This document shows, one piece after another, positions 33,119 to 41,372 of a DNA stretch of 64,000 nt. This DNA is from Frigoribacterium sp. Leaf8 (GTDB lineage Bacteria > Actinomycetota > Actinomycetes > Actinomycetales > Microbacteriaceae). Under the pieces are notes generated by a model, which was not told the DNA's origin, did no database searches, and saw nothing but the letters and a program-made list of their open reading frames with translations. Each line of letters starts with the position of its first letter. Within the stretch, counting starts at the first letter, position 1. The position numbers were made by a program, and so were the translations under genes. The DNA is taken from positions 250,287 through 314,286 of the forward strand of contig NZ_LMKB01000005.1 of assembly GCF_001421165.1 (NCBI RefSeq). The letters run 5' to 3'.

Positions 33119-34614
33119 GCCCCCGCGAGCAGGCCGATCCCCGCCTCGGCACGACCGTCGGCGGTCGCTACCGCCTCGACGCGATCGTCGGGCGCGGAGG
33201 CATGGGGGCCGTCTACCGGGCGAGCGACCTCGAGCTCGGCCGGGTCGTCGCCGTCAAGCTCTTCTCCTCGGACGGGCACGACGTCCACGACCTCAGCCGC
33301 CAGGTCAGCGAGGTGCGCCTCCTCGCCTCCCTCAACCACCCGGGGCTCGTCACGCTCTACGACGCCCGGGTCGAGGGCGACGGCCACGACGACGACGCCT
33401 ACCTCGTGATGGAGTACGTCGACGGCCCCACCCTGCAGACCGTGCTCGCCGACGGTCCGTTGTCGCACGCCGAGGCCGCGGCGGTGCTCGGCGACGTCGC
33501 GGACGGCCTGGCGGCGGTGCACCGCGCCGGCGTCGTCCACCGGGACGTCAAGCCCGCGAACATCCTGCTCGCCGCGCCGCACCACGAAGGCGACCCCCGA
33601 CGGGCCAAGCTCGCCGACTTCGGCATCGCCTACCTGATCGACTCGACGCGGGTGACGGCCACGGGAACCCTGATGGGCACCGCCGCCTTCGTCAGCCCGG
33701 AGCAGGCCGAGGGGCGTCCGCCGGCCCCCGCGTCCGACGTCTATTCGCTCGGGTTGGTGCTGGTCGAGGCGCTGACCGGGCGGCGCGTCTTCACGGGGTC
33801 GGTCGTCGAGTCGGTCATGGCCCGTCTCACCCGCGACCCCGAGATCCCGGCCTCGATCGGCTCGGGGTGGGCGGAACTGTTGACGCGCATGACCGCGCGA
33901 GCACCCGACGACCGTCCGGCCGCCGCCGAGGTCGCCCGAGCGGCCCGCACGCTGGCCGTCGAGGGCGCCGGGTCGACCGAAGCCGTCACGCGCGTCATGG
34001 CCGCTCCCGACGTGCCGACGGCTGCCCTGCCCGGAGGCGACGCCCCCACTCGCGTCCTGGCCCGGGACGATGCCCGCACGCAGGTGTTCGGGGCGGGGGC
34101 GGCCTCCCGCGCCGACGCCACGGACCTGGTCGCCGACGTCACGGCGGACGACGGGACCCGGAAGCGTCGGCGTTGGCCCCTCGTGCTGGCGGCGATCGTC
34201 GTCGCCGGGCTGCTGGCGGCGGGCATCGGTTGGGCCGCCACCCGCGACGGTGGGACGGTGGACCCGACGGAGAGCACGAGTCCGAGCGTCGAGACGGATC
34301 CGTCGACGACGCCGTCCGAGTCGTCGGACGTCGACTCGCCGTCACCGTCCGACGACTCCACCGACGACTCACCGGTCGACCCGGCTCCCTCGGACGAGGT
34401 GAGCCCCACCCAGGAGGCGCCGGTCGAGCCGACGACGCAGCCGACCGTCGACCCCGTGACGCCCCCGACGGTCGACGTCCCTGGCGTCGACGTCCCCGGA
34501 GGGAACAGCGGGCCCGGCAACAGCGGCAACGGCGGCCCGGGCACCAACGGGAACGGGAACGGGAACGGCCGGGGCAACGGGGTCGGTCTCGGGACGGGGA
34601 CCGACACCCCCTAG
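33115..34614 (+). CDS. Membrane Ser/Thr protein kinase (Pkn family) without PASTA domains
   Basis: 499 residues. The kinase domain (about 18-280) shows GRGGMGAVYRA, VAVKLFS, catalytic HRDVKPANILL, DFG in LADFGIAYL and SPEQAEG. A juxtamembrane stretch has repeated threonine motifs TRV(M/L) at Thr292 and Thr312 and TQVF at Thr322, likely autophosphorylation or FHA-docking sites. One membrane segment lies near 356-375. The outer part is Ser/Thr/Asp/Pro-rich and ends in a Gly/Asn repeat; no PASTA repeats are present. Its ATGA overlaps the coaBC stop. A strong terminator follows. Confidence 0.92.
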   Translation: MSPREQADPRLGTTVGGRYRLDAIVGRGGMGAVYRASDLELGRVVAVKLFSSDGHDVHDLSRQVSEVRLLASLNHPGLVTLYDARVEGDGHDDDAYLVMEYVDGPTLQTVLADGPLSHAEAAAVLGDVADGLAAVHRAGVVHRDVKPANILLAAPHHEGDPRRAKLADFGIAYLIDSTRVTATGTLMGTAAFVSPEQAEGRPPAPASDVYSLGLVLVEALTGRRVFTGSVVESVMARLTRDPEIPASIGSGWAELLTRMTARAPDDRPAAAEVARAARTLAVEGAGSTEAVTRVMAAPDVPTAALPGGDAPTRVLARDDARTQVFGAGAASRADATDLVADVTADDGTRKRRRWPLVLAAIVVAGLLAAGIGWAATRDGGTVDPTESTSPSVETDPSTTPSESSDVDSPSPSDDSTDDSPVDPAPSDEVSPTQEAPVEPTTQPTVDPVTPPTVDVPGVDVPGGNSGPGNSGNGGPGTNGNGNGNGRGNGVGLGTGTDTP

Positions 34615-34728
34615 GCGGATGCCGCGGGACGTCACGACCCGTCGCTCGCATCGTGAGGTGGGCGACAGGTCGTGGCCTCTCGGCAGGAGAGGCGGGCCAC
34701 CCCGTGAGAGAAGAAGCCCGGACATGAC

Positions 34729-34756
34729 GAAAGCCCCGGCCGAGGCCGGGGCTTTC
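34729..34756. terminator. Terminator between the kinase gene and the tRNA cluster
   Basis: Perfect 12-bp stem GAAAGCCCCGGC / GCCGGGGCTTTC with a CGAG loop; A- and U-rich edges make it work in both directions, for the kinase gene (plus) and tRNA-Val (minus). Confidence 0.85.
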
Positions 34757-34763
34757 TGTGTGT

Positions 34764-34834
34764 GAGCGATACTGGGATCGAACCAGCGACCTCTTCCGTG
34801 TCAGGGAAGCGCGCTACCGCTGCGCCAATCGCTC
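34764..34834 (-). tRNA. tRNA-Val (anticodon GAC)
   Basis: Complete cloverleaf on the minus strand: acceptor GAGCGAT / ATCGCTC, D-arm GCGC..GCGC, anticodon stem CTTCC/GGAAG with loop CTGACAC, and T-loop TTCGATC. CCA is not encoded. It is the last of three minus-strand tRNA genes and shares most of its body with the divergent tRNA-Val(CAC). Confidence 0.95.
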
Positions 34835-34892
34835 ATGTCTCAACGATCCGAGAATCTTCCCTCGAACCGCACTATTCAATTGCAACATAGAG

Positions 34893-34910
34893 TCTAGACC
34901 TAGGTCTAGA
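34893..34910. repeat. Perfect 18-bp palindrome rich in CTAG
   Basis: TCTAGACCTAGGTCTAGA reads the same on both strands and holds three CTAG tetramers, which are rare in bacterial DNA. It lies in the A/T-rich gap between tRNA-Cys and tRNA-Val(GAC). Confidence 0.7.
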
Positions 34911-34915
34911 TCGAA

Positions 34916-34989
34916 TGGAGGTGGAGACGGGATTTGAACCCGCGTGAACGGCTTTGCAGGCCGGTGCCTCGCCTCTCGGCCACTCCACC
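34916..34989 (-). tRNA. tRNA-Cys (anticodon GCA)
   Basis: Minus-strand cloverleaf: acceptor GGTGGAG / CTCCACC, discriminator U73 (an identity base of tRNA-Cys) and encoded CCA, anticodon loop CTGCAAA, T-loop TTCAAAT. It is the middle gene of the minus-strand trio. Confidence 0.95.
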
Positions 34990-35056
34990 ATACGAGTAGC
35001 CCCCCAGAGGGAGGCCACCAGTCGGTGGACCACCCTCTGGTGAGCATTACACTCGA

Positions 35057-35127
35057 GCGGATGACGAGATTCGAACTCGCGACCCTCACCTTGGCAAGGT
35101 GATGCGCTACCGCTGCGCCACATCCGC
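35057..35127 (-). tRNA. tRNA-Gly (anticodon GCC)
   Basis: Minus-strand cloverleaf: acceptor GCGGATG / CATCCGC, D-arm GCGC..GCGC, anticodon stem TCACC/GGTGA with loop TTGCCAA, T-loop TTCGAAT. CCA is not encoded. It is the first gene of the trio and follows a likely promoter at 35158-35187. Confidence 0.95.
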
Positions 35128-35157
35128 ATTTCGCTTTGCATTTCTGCGTGCAAAAGA

Positions 35158-35187
35158 ACAATACCCACACCCCGGGGCAGAAACCAA
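35158..35187 (-). promoter_or_regulatory. Candidate promoter for the minus-strand tRNA trio
   Basis: On the minus strand: TTGGTT, 18 bases, then TATTGT, about 30 bases before the tRNA-Gly 5' end. The region is much richer in A and T than its surroundings. Confidence 0.5.
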
Positions 35188-35280
35188 ATCGAGGGAAGTT
35201 CGTGTCTTGATCGATCACGGGGCAGCTCACGACGGTGACCTCGACGACCGGCCGAATGGCGTTCGAGCACCGCGATGCAC

Positions 35281-35286
35281 TAGCAT
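35281..35286 (+). promoter_or_regulatory. Candidate -10 box (TAGCAT) for tRNA-Val(CAC)
   Basis: TAGCAT 15 bases before the tRNA 5' end. The -35 is unclear. Confidence 0.4.
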
Positions 35287-35301
35287 CGTCGAGTCCCACA
35301 C

Positions 35302-35374
35302 GGGCGATTGGCGCAGTTGGTAGCGCGCTTCCTTCACACGGAAGAGGTCATCGGTTCGAGCCCGGTATCGCCCA
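35302..35374 (+). tRNA. tRNA-Val (anticodon CAC)
   Basis: Plus-strand cloverleaf: acceptor GGGCGAT / ATCGCCC, A73, anticodon stem CTTCC/GGAAG with loop TTCACAC, T-loop TTCGAGC. CCA is not encoded. A terminator hairpin follows at 35386-35413. Confidence 0.95.
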
Positions 35375-35385
35375 CGATCACCATC

Positions 35386-35413
35386 GAAAGGCCCTGCTCC
35401 TGCAGGGCCTTTC
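35386..35413 (+). terminator. Terminator after tRNA-Val(CAC)
   Basis: Perfect 12-bp stem GAAAGGCCCTGC / GCAGGGCCTTTC with a 4-base loop, followed by GTCGTTC. Confidence 0.85.
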
Positions 35414-35498
35414 GTCGTTCCTGGCCCGCGATCCCCGGCCCGGTGCCGCCGTCGGAGCATCGACGCCGCCCACTGCCGAGACGTGGCATCCTCGCCCC

Positions 35499-37193
35499 AT
35501 GACCGACTCCCCCACCTCCCGCGCCGCCGCGACCCGCCCCACGCCCGTCCCCGACGCCGACTGGTGGCGGCAGGCCGTGGTGTACCAGGTGTATCCGCGC
35601 AGCTTCGCCGACGCGAACGACGACGGCATCGGTGACCTGGCCGGCGTGACCTCGCGCGTGCCGTACCTGCAGCGGCTCGGGGTCGACGCCGTCTGGCTGA
35701 GCCCCTTCTATCCGTCACCGCTCGCCGACGGCGGGTACGACGTCGCCGACTACCGCGACGTCGACCCCCGCCTCGGCACCCTCGACGACTTCGACGAGAT
35801 GGTCGCCGCCCTCCACTCGGCCGGGCTGAGGGTCGTGGTCGACATCGTCCCGAACCACACCTCGAGCGACCACGAGTGGTTCCGTGAGGCGGTGGCGTCC
35901 GAGCCCGGCAGCGCCGCCCGTGGCCGGTACGTGTTCCGGGACGGCCTCGGCGAGGGAGGAGACACTCCCCCGTCGACCTGGGTCTCGAACTTCGGCGGTG
36001 GCGCCTGGACCCGCCTGCAGCGCCCCGACGGCACGCCCGAACAGTGGTACCTGCACCTGTTCGCCCCCGAGCAACCCGACCTCGACTGGAGCAACCCCGA
36101 GGTCCGCACCGACTTCGAACGCACGCTGCGGTTCTGGTCGGACCGTGGCGTCGACGGATTCCGGGTCGACGTCGCCCACGGGCTCGCGAAGGACCTCACC
36201 GAGCCCCTCCGCGACGCGGCCGAACGTCAGCTCCTGCCGGTCGACGGCAGCGATCCGCTCTACGACCGTGACGAGGTGCACACGATCTTCGAGGGGTGGC
36301 GCCGGGTCCTCGACGAGTACGACCCGCCCCGGAGCGCCGTGGCCGAGGCCTGGGTGCAGCCCGAGCGGGTGCCGCTCTACGCCCGCCCCACCGAGCTCGG
36401 CCAGGCCTTCAACTTCGCCCTGACGCGCGCCGACTTCGACGCCGACCAGTACCGGACCATCATCGCGTCGACCCTCGAGCAGGCGGCCGTCAGCGGGGCG
36501 ACGAGCACGTGGGTGCTCTCGAACCACGACGTCGTCCGTCACGCCACGCGCTACGGCCTGCCGAAGGGGCAGGACCTCGACGCCTTCGTGCTGAGCGACG
36601 GTCGCCGACCCACTCTGAACCCCGATGCGGGCCTCCGTCGGGCCCGTGCGGCGACGCTGCTCATGCTCGCCCTCCCGGGTTCGGCCTACGTCTACCAAGG
36701 AGAAGAACTGGGCCTCTTCGAGGTGGCCGACCTGCGTCCCGACGACCTGCAGGACCCGGTCTGGGTCCGCACGGGCCACCGGCGCAAGGGCCGTGACGGC
36801 AGCCGGGTGCCGCTGCCCTGGGACACGAGCGAGCCCGCCCTGGGCTTCGGGGACCACGCCCCGCACCTGCCGCAACCCGAGTGGTTCGAGGACCTCGCCG
36901 TCTCGGTGCAGGACGACGAGGACGAGTCCACGTTGTCGATCTACCGACGCGCCCTCGCCCTCCGCCGCGAGCTGCAGCGCGGTGAGGCCTTCCTCTGGGC
37001 CGACGACACCTCGGAGGACGTCGTGCGCTTCTCCCGCCACGAGGGGTGGCACTCGCTGACGAACTTCGGCGGCGGCCCGGTCGACCTGCCCACCGGGGCA
37101 CGCGTCCTGGCCTCCAGCGAGCCGTTGCACGACACGCTCGCCGGCGTCACCGAGGTGCCGGGCGAGACCACGGTCTGGTTCTCGCTGACCTGA
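35499..37193 (+). CDS. GH13 alpha-glucosidase / oligo-1,6-glucosidase-like enzyme
   Basis: Cytoplasmic glycoside hydrolase of family 13, 564 residues, no signal peptide. Visible are WWRQAVVYQVYPRSFADANDDGIGDLAGV, region I DIVPNHTS, region II GVDGFRVDVAHGL (nucleophile Asp), region III AVAEAWV (acid Glu) and region IV LSNHDVVRHATRYG. The YQGEELG segment and C-terminal beta domain are present. It hydrolyses alpha-glucosides; the linkage cannot be told. It stands alone between a tRNA gene and the convergent amt, with two terminators after it. The ATG at 35499 gives the normal family start. Confidence 0.92.
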   Translation: MTDSPTSRAAATRPTPVPDADWWRQAVVYQVYPRSFADANDDGIGDLAGVTSRVPYLQRLGVDAVWLSPFYPSPLADGGYDVADYRDVDPRLGTLDDFDEMVAALHSAGLRVVVDIVPNHTSSDHEWFREAVASEPGSAARGRYVFRDGLGEGGDTPPSTWVSNFGGGAWTRLQRPDGTPEQWYLHLFAPEQPDLDWSNPEVRTDFERTLRFWSDRGVDGFRVDVAHGLAKDLTEPLRDAAERQLLPVDGSDPLYDRDEVHTIFEGWRRVLDEYDPPRSAVAEAWVQPERVPLYARPTELGQAFNFALTRADFDADQYRTIIASTLEQAAVSGATSTWVLSNHDVVRHATRYGLPKGQDLDAFVLSDGRRPTLNPDAGLRRARAATLLMLALPGSAYVYQGEELGLFEVADLRPDDLQDPVWVRTGHRRKGRDGSRVPLPWDTSEPALGFGDHAPHLPQPEWFEDLAVSVQDDEDESTLSIYRRALALRRELQRGEAFLWADDTSEDVVRFSRHEGWHSLTNFGGGPVDLPTGARVLASSEPLHDTLAGVTEVPGETTVWFSLT

Positions 37194-37225
37194 GACCCGG
37201 GCCCGGTCCGACCGGGCGACCACCC

Positions 37226-37268
37226 GCAGGAGGCGCGGTGCGACGCGGTCGCGCACCGCGCCTCCTGC
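37226..37268. terminator. Terminator built from an inverted pair of the AGGAGGCGCGG word
   Basis: Perfect 17-bp stem: GCAGGAGGCGCGGTGCG pairs with its reverse complement around a 9-base loop. It lies 33 bases after the glucosidase stop in the convergent gap with amt. Both arms contain the exact word. Confidence 0.8.
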
Positions 37269-37290
37269 GTTCTGCCGCGGTCGGGACGCA

Positions 37291-37322
37291 GAACGGCCCC
37301 GGTCCGAGGACCGGGGCCGTTC
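37291..37322. terminator. Second terminator between the glucosidase gene and amt
   Basis: Perfect 14-bp stem GAACGGCCCCGGTC / GACCGGGGCCGTTC with a CGAG loop, 16 bases after the amt stop on the minus strand. Confidence 0.85.
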
Positions 37323-37337
37323 GTCGTGCGACGTGGG

Positions 37338-38618
37338 TCAGGCGCGCGAGTTCTCGAGGACGTAGCCCTCTTCACCGTGCAGGGCGAGGTCGATGCCGGC
37401 CACCTCGTCCTCGTTCTTCACGCGGAAGCCGATGGTCTTCTCGATGACGAAGCCGATGACGAAGGCCAGGACGAACGAGTAGAGCATGACGGCCAGGGCC
37501 GAGAGGGCCTGGATGCCGAGCTGCGTGAAGGTGTGCGAGAAGATGAGGCCGGTGTCGTTCGCGAAGATGCCGAGGTACAGCGTCCCGATGAGGCCACCGA
37601 CGAGGTGGATGCCCACGACGTCGAGGGAGTCGTCGAACCCGAGCTTGAACTTGAGGTCGATGGCGAGGGCGCAGACGGCACCCGCGACGACGCCGAGGAC
37701 GACGGCCCACCCCGGGGTGAGGGCGGCGCAGGCCGGGGTGATGGCGACGAGGCCGGCGACGGCACCCGAGGCGGCGCCGACCGAGGTGGCCTTGCCGTCC
37801 TTGAGCTTCTCGACGACCAGCCAGCCGAGCACGGCGGCGGCCGGTGCGGCGATGGTGTTCAGGAACGCCAGGGCGGCCACGCCGTCGGCCGCGAGCTCGG
37901 AGCCGGCGTTGAAGCCGAACCAGCCGAACCAGAGCAGCCCGGCACCCAGCAGGACGAAGGGCGGGTTGTGCGGCTTGTCGGCACCCTTGGCGAAGCCGAC
38001 GCGCTTGCCGAGGACGAGTGCCAGGGCGAGGGCCGCGGCACCGGCGTTGATGTGGACGGCCGTGCCGCCGGCGAAGTCGATGACGCCCATGGCGGCGATC
38101 CAGCCACCGACGGTGTTGCCGTCGGCGTCCTTCGTGAAGTTGAAGACCCAGCTGGCGACCGGGAAGTAGACGACCGTGGCCCAGACGCCGGCGAAGATCA
38201 TCCACGCCCCGAACTTGGCGCGGTCGGCGATGGCGCCCGAGATGAGGGCCACCGTGATGATCGCGAAGGTGGCCTGGAAGGCGGCGAAGGCGATCGTCGG
38301 GTAGGCGCCGGTCGGGTCCAGGCTGTCCTCGAAGGCGGCGCCGAGGCCGAGGTTCGCGACGTCGAGGCCGATCAGGCCCTGGACGCCCACGAAGCTCTCG
38401 CTCCCACCGGGGATCGAGGTCGGGTTGCCGAAGGCGATCGCATAGCCGAAGAGCACCCACAGGACGCCGATGAGGCCCATCGCGCCGAAGCTGAGCATCA
38501 TCATGCTGATGACGCTCTTGGCCTTGACGAGGCCGCCGTAGAAGAAGGCCAGGCCGGGGGTCATGAGCAGCACGAGTGCCGCGCAGATCAACATGAAGGC
38601 GGTGTTGCCTTGGTCCAT
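37338..38618 (-). CDS. amt: Ammonium transporter Amt
   Basis: Trimeric ammonium channel of the inner membrane, 426 residues with eleven expected membrane segments. Signatures include TPGLAFFYGGLVKAKSVISMMMLSFGAMG, DFAGGTAVHINAGAAALALAL with the first pore His, and VVGIHLVGGLIGTLYLG with the second. The frame is open 13 codons further upstream; the ATG at 38618 (MDQGNTAFML) is the family start. No glnK or glnD follows, unlike the usual amt-glnK-glnD order. Two GlnR-type boxes lie 146-192 bases upstream, so nitrogen control is likely. Confidence 0.96.
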   Translation of the reverse strand: MDQGNTAFMLICAALVLLMTPGLAFFYGGLVKAKSVISMMMLSFGAMGLIGVLWVLFGYAIAFGNPTSIPGGSESFVGVQGLIGLDVANLGLGAAFEDSLDPTGAYPTIAFAAFQATFAIITVALISGAIADRAKFGAWMIFAGVWATVVYFPVASWVFNFTKDADGNTVGGWIAAMGVIDFAGGTAVHINAGAAALALALVLGKRVGFAKGADKPHNPPFVLLGAGLLWFGWFGFNAGSELAADGVAALAFLNTIAAPAAAVLGWLVVEKLKDGKATSVGAASGAVAGLVAITPACAALTPGWAVVLGVVAGAVCALAIDLKFKLGFDDSLDVVGIHLVGGLIGTLYLGIFANDTGLIFSHTFTQLGIQALSALAVMLYSFVLAFVIGFVIEKTIGFRVKNEDEVAGIDLALHGEEGYVLENSRA

Positions 38619-38763
38619 GGGTGGGTCACCTCTCGAGTTTCGGAGCCGGGGAGGCACCGACGTCGAGGTCGACCGTGTGGGTTCACGGGCTGTGGTGACG
38701 AACGCTCTCGTCCGGTGCGGCCCCCAGTGTCGCGGGGAGAGGTTTCGGGCCGTGTGCGGGATT

Positions 38764-38779
38764 GTTTCCCCGATGTAAC
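38764..38779 (-). promoter_or_regulatory. amt: GlnR-type box upstream of amt (proximal)
   Basis: GTTAC, six bases, GAAAC on the minus strand: an exact match to the known a-site/b-site pair of actinobacterial GlnR boxes (GTnAC-n6-GAAAC). Confidence 0.65.
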
Positions 38780-38794
38780 ACGATTCGGGCGCAG

Positions 38795-38810
38795 GTAAAC
38801 AACGTGTTAC
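38795..38810 (-). promoter_or_regulatory. amt: GlnR-type box upstream of amt (distal, weaker)
   Basis: GTAAC, six bases, TTTAC on the minus strand: a good a-site with an imperfect b-site. It is offset by 31 bases (about three helical turns) from the proximal box. Confidence 0.5.
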
Positions 38811-38839
38811 CGGATGCCCGGTGCGGGGTGGGGATCCCG

Positions 38840-39856
38840 TCAGAGCGAGGTCAGGGCCACCAAGCGCGACACGGCGCGCAGGTACTTCTTGCGGTAGCCG
38901 CCGGCGAGCATCTCGTCCGAGAAGACCTGGTCGAGGGGCGTGCCCGAGGCCACCACCCGGATCTGCGCGTCGTACAGGCGGTCCACGAAGGCCACGAGGC
39001 GCAGGGCGTCCACCTGGCTCGTGAGGACGTGGACGTCACGGAGCCCCACCGCGTCGAGGTCGTCGACGAGCTTCACGTACTTGCTGGGGTGGACCGTCGC
39101 GAGGTGGGCGACCACGCCGTCGAAGTCGTCGAGCGACACGGTCCCGCCGAGCGCGGCCGCCGCCGCGTCGACGTCGTCGACCACGTGCGCCCGGGCCTCG
39201 ACCTCGCGACGCCGGTAGTCGTCCCCGTCGATGCGCAGGGTGAAGAACTTGTCGCTGAGCCCTTGGATCTCGCGGAGGAAGTCGGCGGCGGCGAACCGGC
39301 CCTCACCGAGGGCGTTGGGCGGCGTGTTCGAGGTGGCGGCGATGCGCGTGCCGTCGTCGGCCAGGTCGCCGAGCAGTCGGGTCATCATCATGGTGTCGCC
39401 CGGGTCGTCGAGCTCGAACTCGTCGATGCAGACCAGGGCGGCGCCCTTCAGCTGCGACGCGGCCCCGGCGTAGCCGACGGCGCCGACCAACGCGGTGAAC
39501 TCGATGAAGGTGCCGAAGTACCGCCGGCCGGGCGTGCGGTTCCAGAGGGCGGCGAGCAGGTGGGTCTTGCCCACGCCGAAGCCGCCGTCGAGGTACAGGC
39601 CGGGACGCACGGCCGGGGCAGCCGGCTTCTTGCGGAACAGGCCCCTCCGCGGCGCGTCGGGACCCGCGCCTCCGAACGCCGTCACGGCGGCCACCGCCTC
39701 GGCCTGGGAGGCGAAGGCCGGGTCGGGCCGGTAGTTCTCGAGCGAGGCCTCCGCGAACTGACGAGGAGGCACGAGTTGCGTCACGATCTCGGCCCCCGTG
39801 ATCGTCGGGGTGCGGTCGCTCAGCGAGACGAGGGTGCTGACGGATTCGGGGGGCAT
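38840..39856 (-). CDS. zapE: Cell division ATPase ZapE (AFG1-like)
   Basis: AFG1/ZapE-family ATPase; in E. coli ZapE acts at the division ring, and AFG1 in mitochondrial protein quality control. 338 residues: Walker [13 protein letters not shown], Walker [24 protein letters not shown], and [28 protein letters not shown]; the C-terminal part carries [13 protein letters not shown] and the final [11 protein letters not shown]. The ATG at 39856 is chosen since the open frame upstream has no family similarity. It is divergent from sseA. Confidence 0.9.
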   Translation of the reverse strand: MPPESVSTLVSLSDRTPTITGAEIVTQLVPPRQFAEASLENYRPDPAFASQAEAVAAVTAFGGAGPDAPRRGLFRKKPAAPAVRPGLYLDGGFGVGKTHLLAALWNRTPGRRYFGTFIEFTALVGAVGYAGAASQLKGAALVCIDEFELDDPGDTMMMTRLLGDLADDGTRIAATSNTPPNALGEGRFAAADFLREIQGLSDKFFTLRIDGDDYRRREVEARAHVVDDVDAAAAALGGTVSLDDFDGVVAHLATVHPSKYVKLVDDLDAVGLRDVHVLTSQVDALRLVAFVDRLYDAQIRVVASGTPLDQVFSDEMLAGGYRKKYLRAVSRLVALTSL

Positions 39857-40032
39857 GGGCGCGGCCTCGCGGTGGGGTGGGCGGGGATCTGTGTCAGAGT
39901 CGTACGGTTCCCGGGCGACGGTCACGCGGCATGCGTAACCTCGACGGGGCCGACCAGAGGCGATCCTACGCCGCCGGGCACCACGCGTCGCCCGGCGTCG
40001 GCTCCACCCCGACCCCCGCACAAGGAGACACC

Positions 40033-40932
40033 ATGGCCGTCGAGCACGACACGTCCGCCCGCTTCGGCGAGTACGCCCATCCCGAGCGTCTCGTCGGCAC
40101 CGAGTGGCTGCAGCAGCACCTCGGCACCCCCGGGCTCGTCGTCGTCGAGTCCGACGAGGACGTCCTCCTGTACGAGACCGGCCACATCGCCGGCGCCGTC
40201 AAGATCGACTGGCACCTCGACCTCAACGACCCGGTGCAGCGCGACTACGTCGACGGCGAGGGCTTCGCCGCGCTGATGAGCCGCAGCGGCATCACGCGCG
40301 ACAGCACGGTCGTCATCTACGGCGACAAGAACAACTGGTGGGCCGCGTACGCGCTGTGGGTCTTCTCGCTCTTCGGGCACCAGGACGTCCGTCTGCTCGA
40401 CGGCGGCCGCGCGAAGTGGGAGGCCGAGGGACGCGACTACACGACCGAGGCGCCCGAGGTCGAGGCCACCGACTACCCCGTCGTCGAGCGGGACGACAGC
40501 GTCATCCGCGCCTACAAGGACGACGTGCTGGCGCACCTCGGCAAACCCCTGATCGACGTGCGCTCGCCCGAGGAGTTCTCCGGCCAGCGCACCACGGCCC
40601 CGGCCTACCCCGACGAGGGCGCCCTGCGTGCCGGTCACATCCCGAGCGCCCAGAACGTGCCGTGGGGCAAGGCCGCGGCCGACGACGGCACCTTCCGGCC
40701 TCTCGCCGAACTCGACGCCATCTACCGCGACGGGGCGGGCCTCTCCGACGGCGACGAGGTCGTCGCCTACTGCCGCATCGGTGAGCGGTCGAGCCACACC
40801 TGGTTCGTCCTGACGCACCTGATGGGCTTCGAGGACGTGCGCAACTACGACGGCTCCTGGACCGAGTGGGGCAGCGCCGTGCGGGTCCCCATCGTGCAGG
40901 GCACCGAGCCGGGCGAGGTGCCGGCCCGGTGA
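40033..40932 (+). CDS. sseA: Two-domain rhodanese, thiosulfate/3-mercaptopyruvate sulfurtransferase
   Basis: 299 residues with two rhodanese domains; the first is inactive, while the second carries the catalytic Cys247 in [13 protein letters not shown]. Other parts are [42 protein letters not shown] and [17 protein letters not shown]. The CRIGERS loop is typical of actinobacterial thiosulfate sulfurtransferases. AAGGAGA lies six bases before the ATG. Its stop overlaps the next start (GTGA), so it is coupled with a SufE-like protein. Confidence 0.93.
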   Translation: MAVEHDTSARFGEYAHPERLVGTEWLQQHLGTPGLVVVESDEDVLLYETGHIAGAVKIDWHLDLNDPVQRDYVDGEGFAALMSRSGITRDSTVVIYGDKNNWWAAYALWVFSLFGHQDVRLLDGGRAKWEAEGRDYTTEAPEVEATDYPVVERDDSVIRAYKDDVLAHLGKPLIDVRSPEEFSGQRTTAPAYPDEGALRAGHIPSAQNVPWGKAAADDGTFRPLAELDAIYRDGAGLSDGDEVVAYCRIGERSSHTWFVLTHLMGFEDVRNYDGSWTEWGSAVRVPIVQGTEPGEVPAR

Positions 40933-41372
40933 CCGACGCGGCCCTGCCCGAGGCGCTCGTCGAGATCCGCGAGGAGTTCCTCGCCCTCGACGTGCGGAAC
41001 CGTCTTCAGTTGTTGCTCGAGTTCTCGAACGAGCTGCCCGAGCTGCCCGCCCGGTACGCCGACCATCCCGACCTGTTCGAACGGGTGGTCGAGTGCCAGT
41101 CCCCCGTGTTCCTGTTCGTCGAGGTCACCGACGGTCGGGTGCACCTGCACGCGACGGCACCGCGCGAGGCGCCGACGACCCGGGGCTTCGCCTCGATCCT
41201 CGCCCAGGGGCTCGACGGACTGACCGTCGAGCAGGTGCTCGACGACGTCCCCGACGACTACCCGCAGACGATCGGCCTGACCGAGGCCGTGAGCCCGCTG
41301 CGCATCCGCGGCATGACCGCGCTGCTCGGCCGCGCCAAGCGTCAGATCCGCGAACGGACCGCCGTCGCGTGA
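40929..41372 (+). CDS. SufE-family sulfur acceptor
   Basis: 147 residues of the SufE family: [15 protein letters not shown], then the active cysteine Cys56 in [14 protein letters not shown], and [26 protein letters not shown]. SufE proteins take persulfide sulfur from a desulfurase. Here its direct partner is likely the sulfurtransferase SseA, with which it shares a 4-base overlap, because SufS in this window already has SufU. It also overlaps the next gene by four bases. Confidence 0.92.
   Translation: MTDAALPEALVEIREEFLALDVRNRLQLLLEFSNELPELPARYADHPDLFERVVECQSPVFLFVEVTDGRVHLHATAPREAPTTRGFASILAQGLDGLTVEQVLDDVPDDYPQTIGLTEAVSPLRIRGMTALLGRAKRQIRERTAVA

Noticed and set aside
34841-34915. Attachment site of an integrated element at the tRNA cluster
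   Set aside because: No integrase gene, no direct repeat of a tRNA 3' end and normal core genes on both sides.
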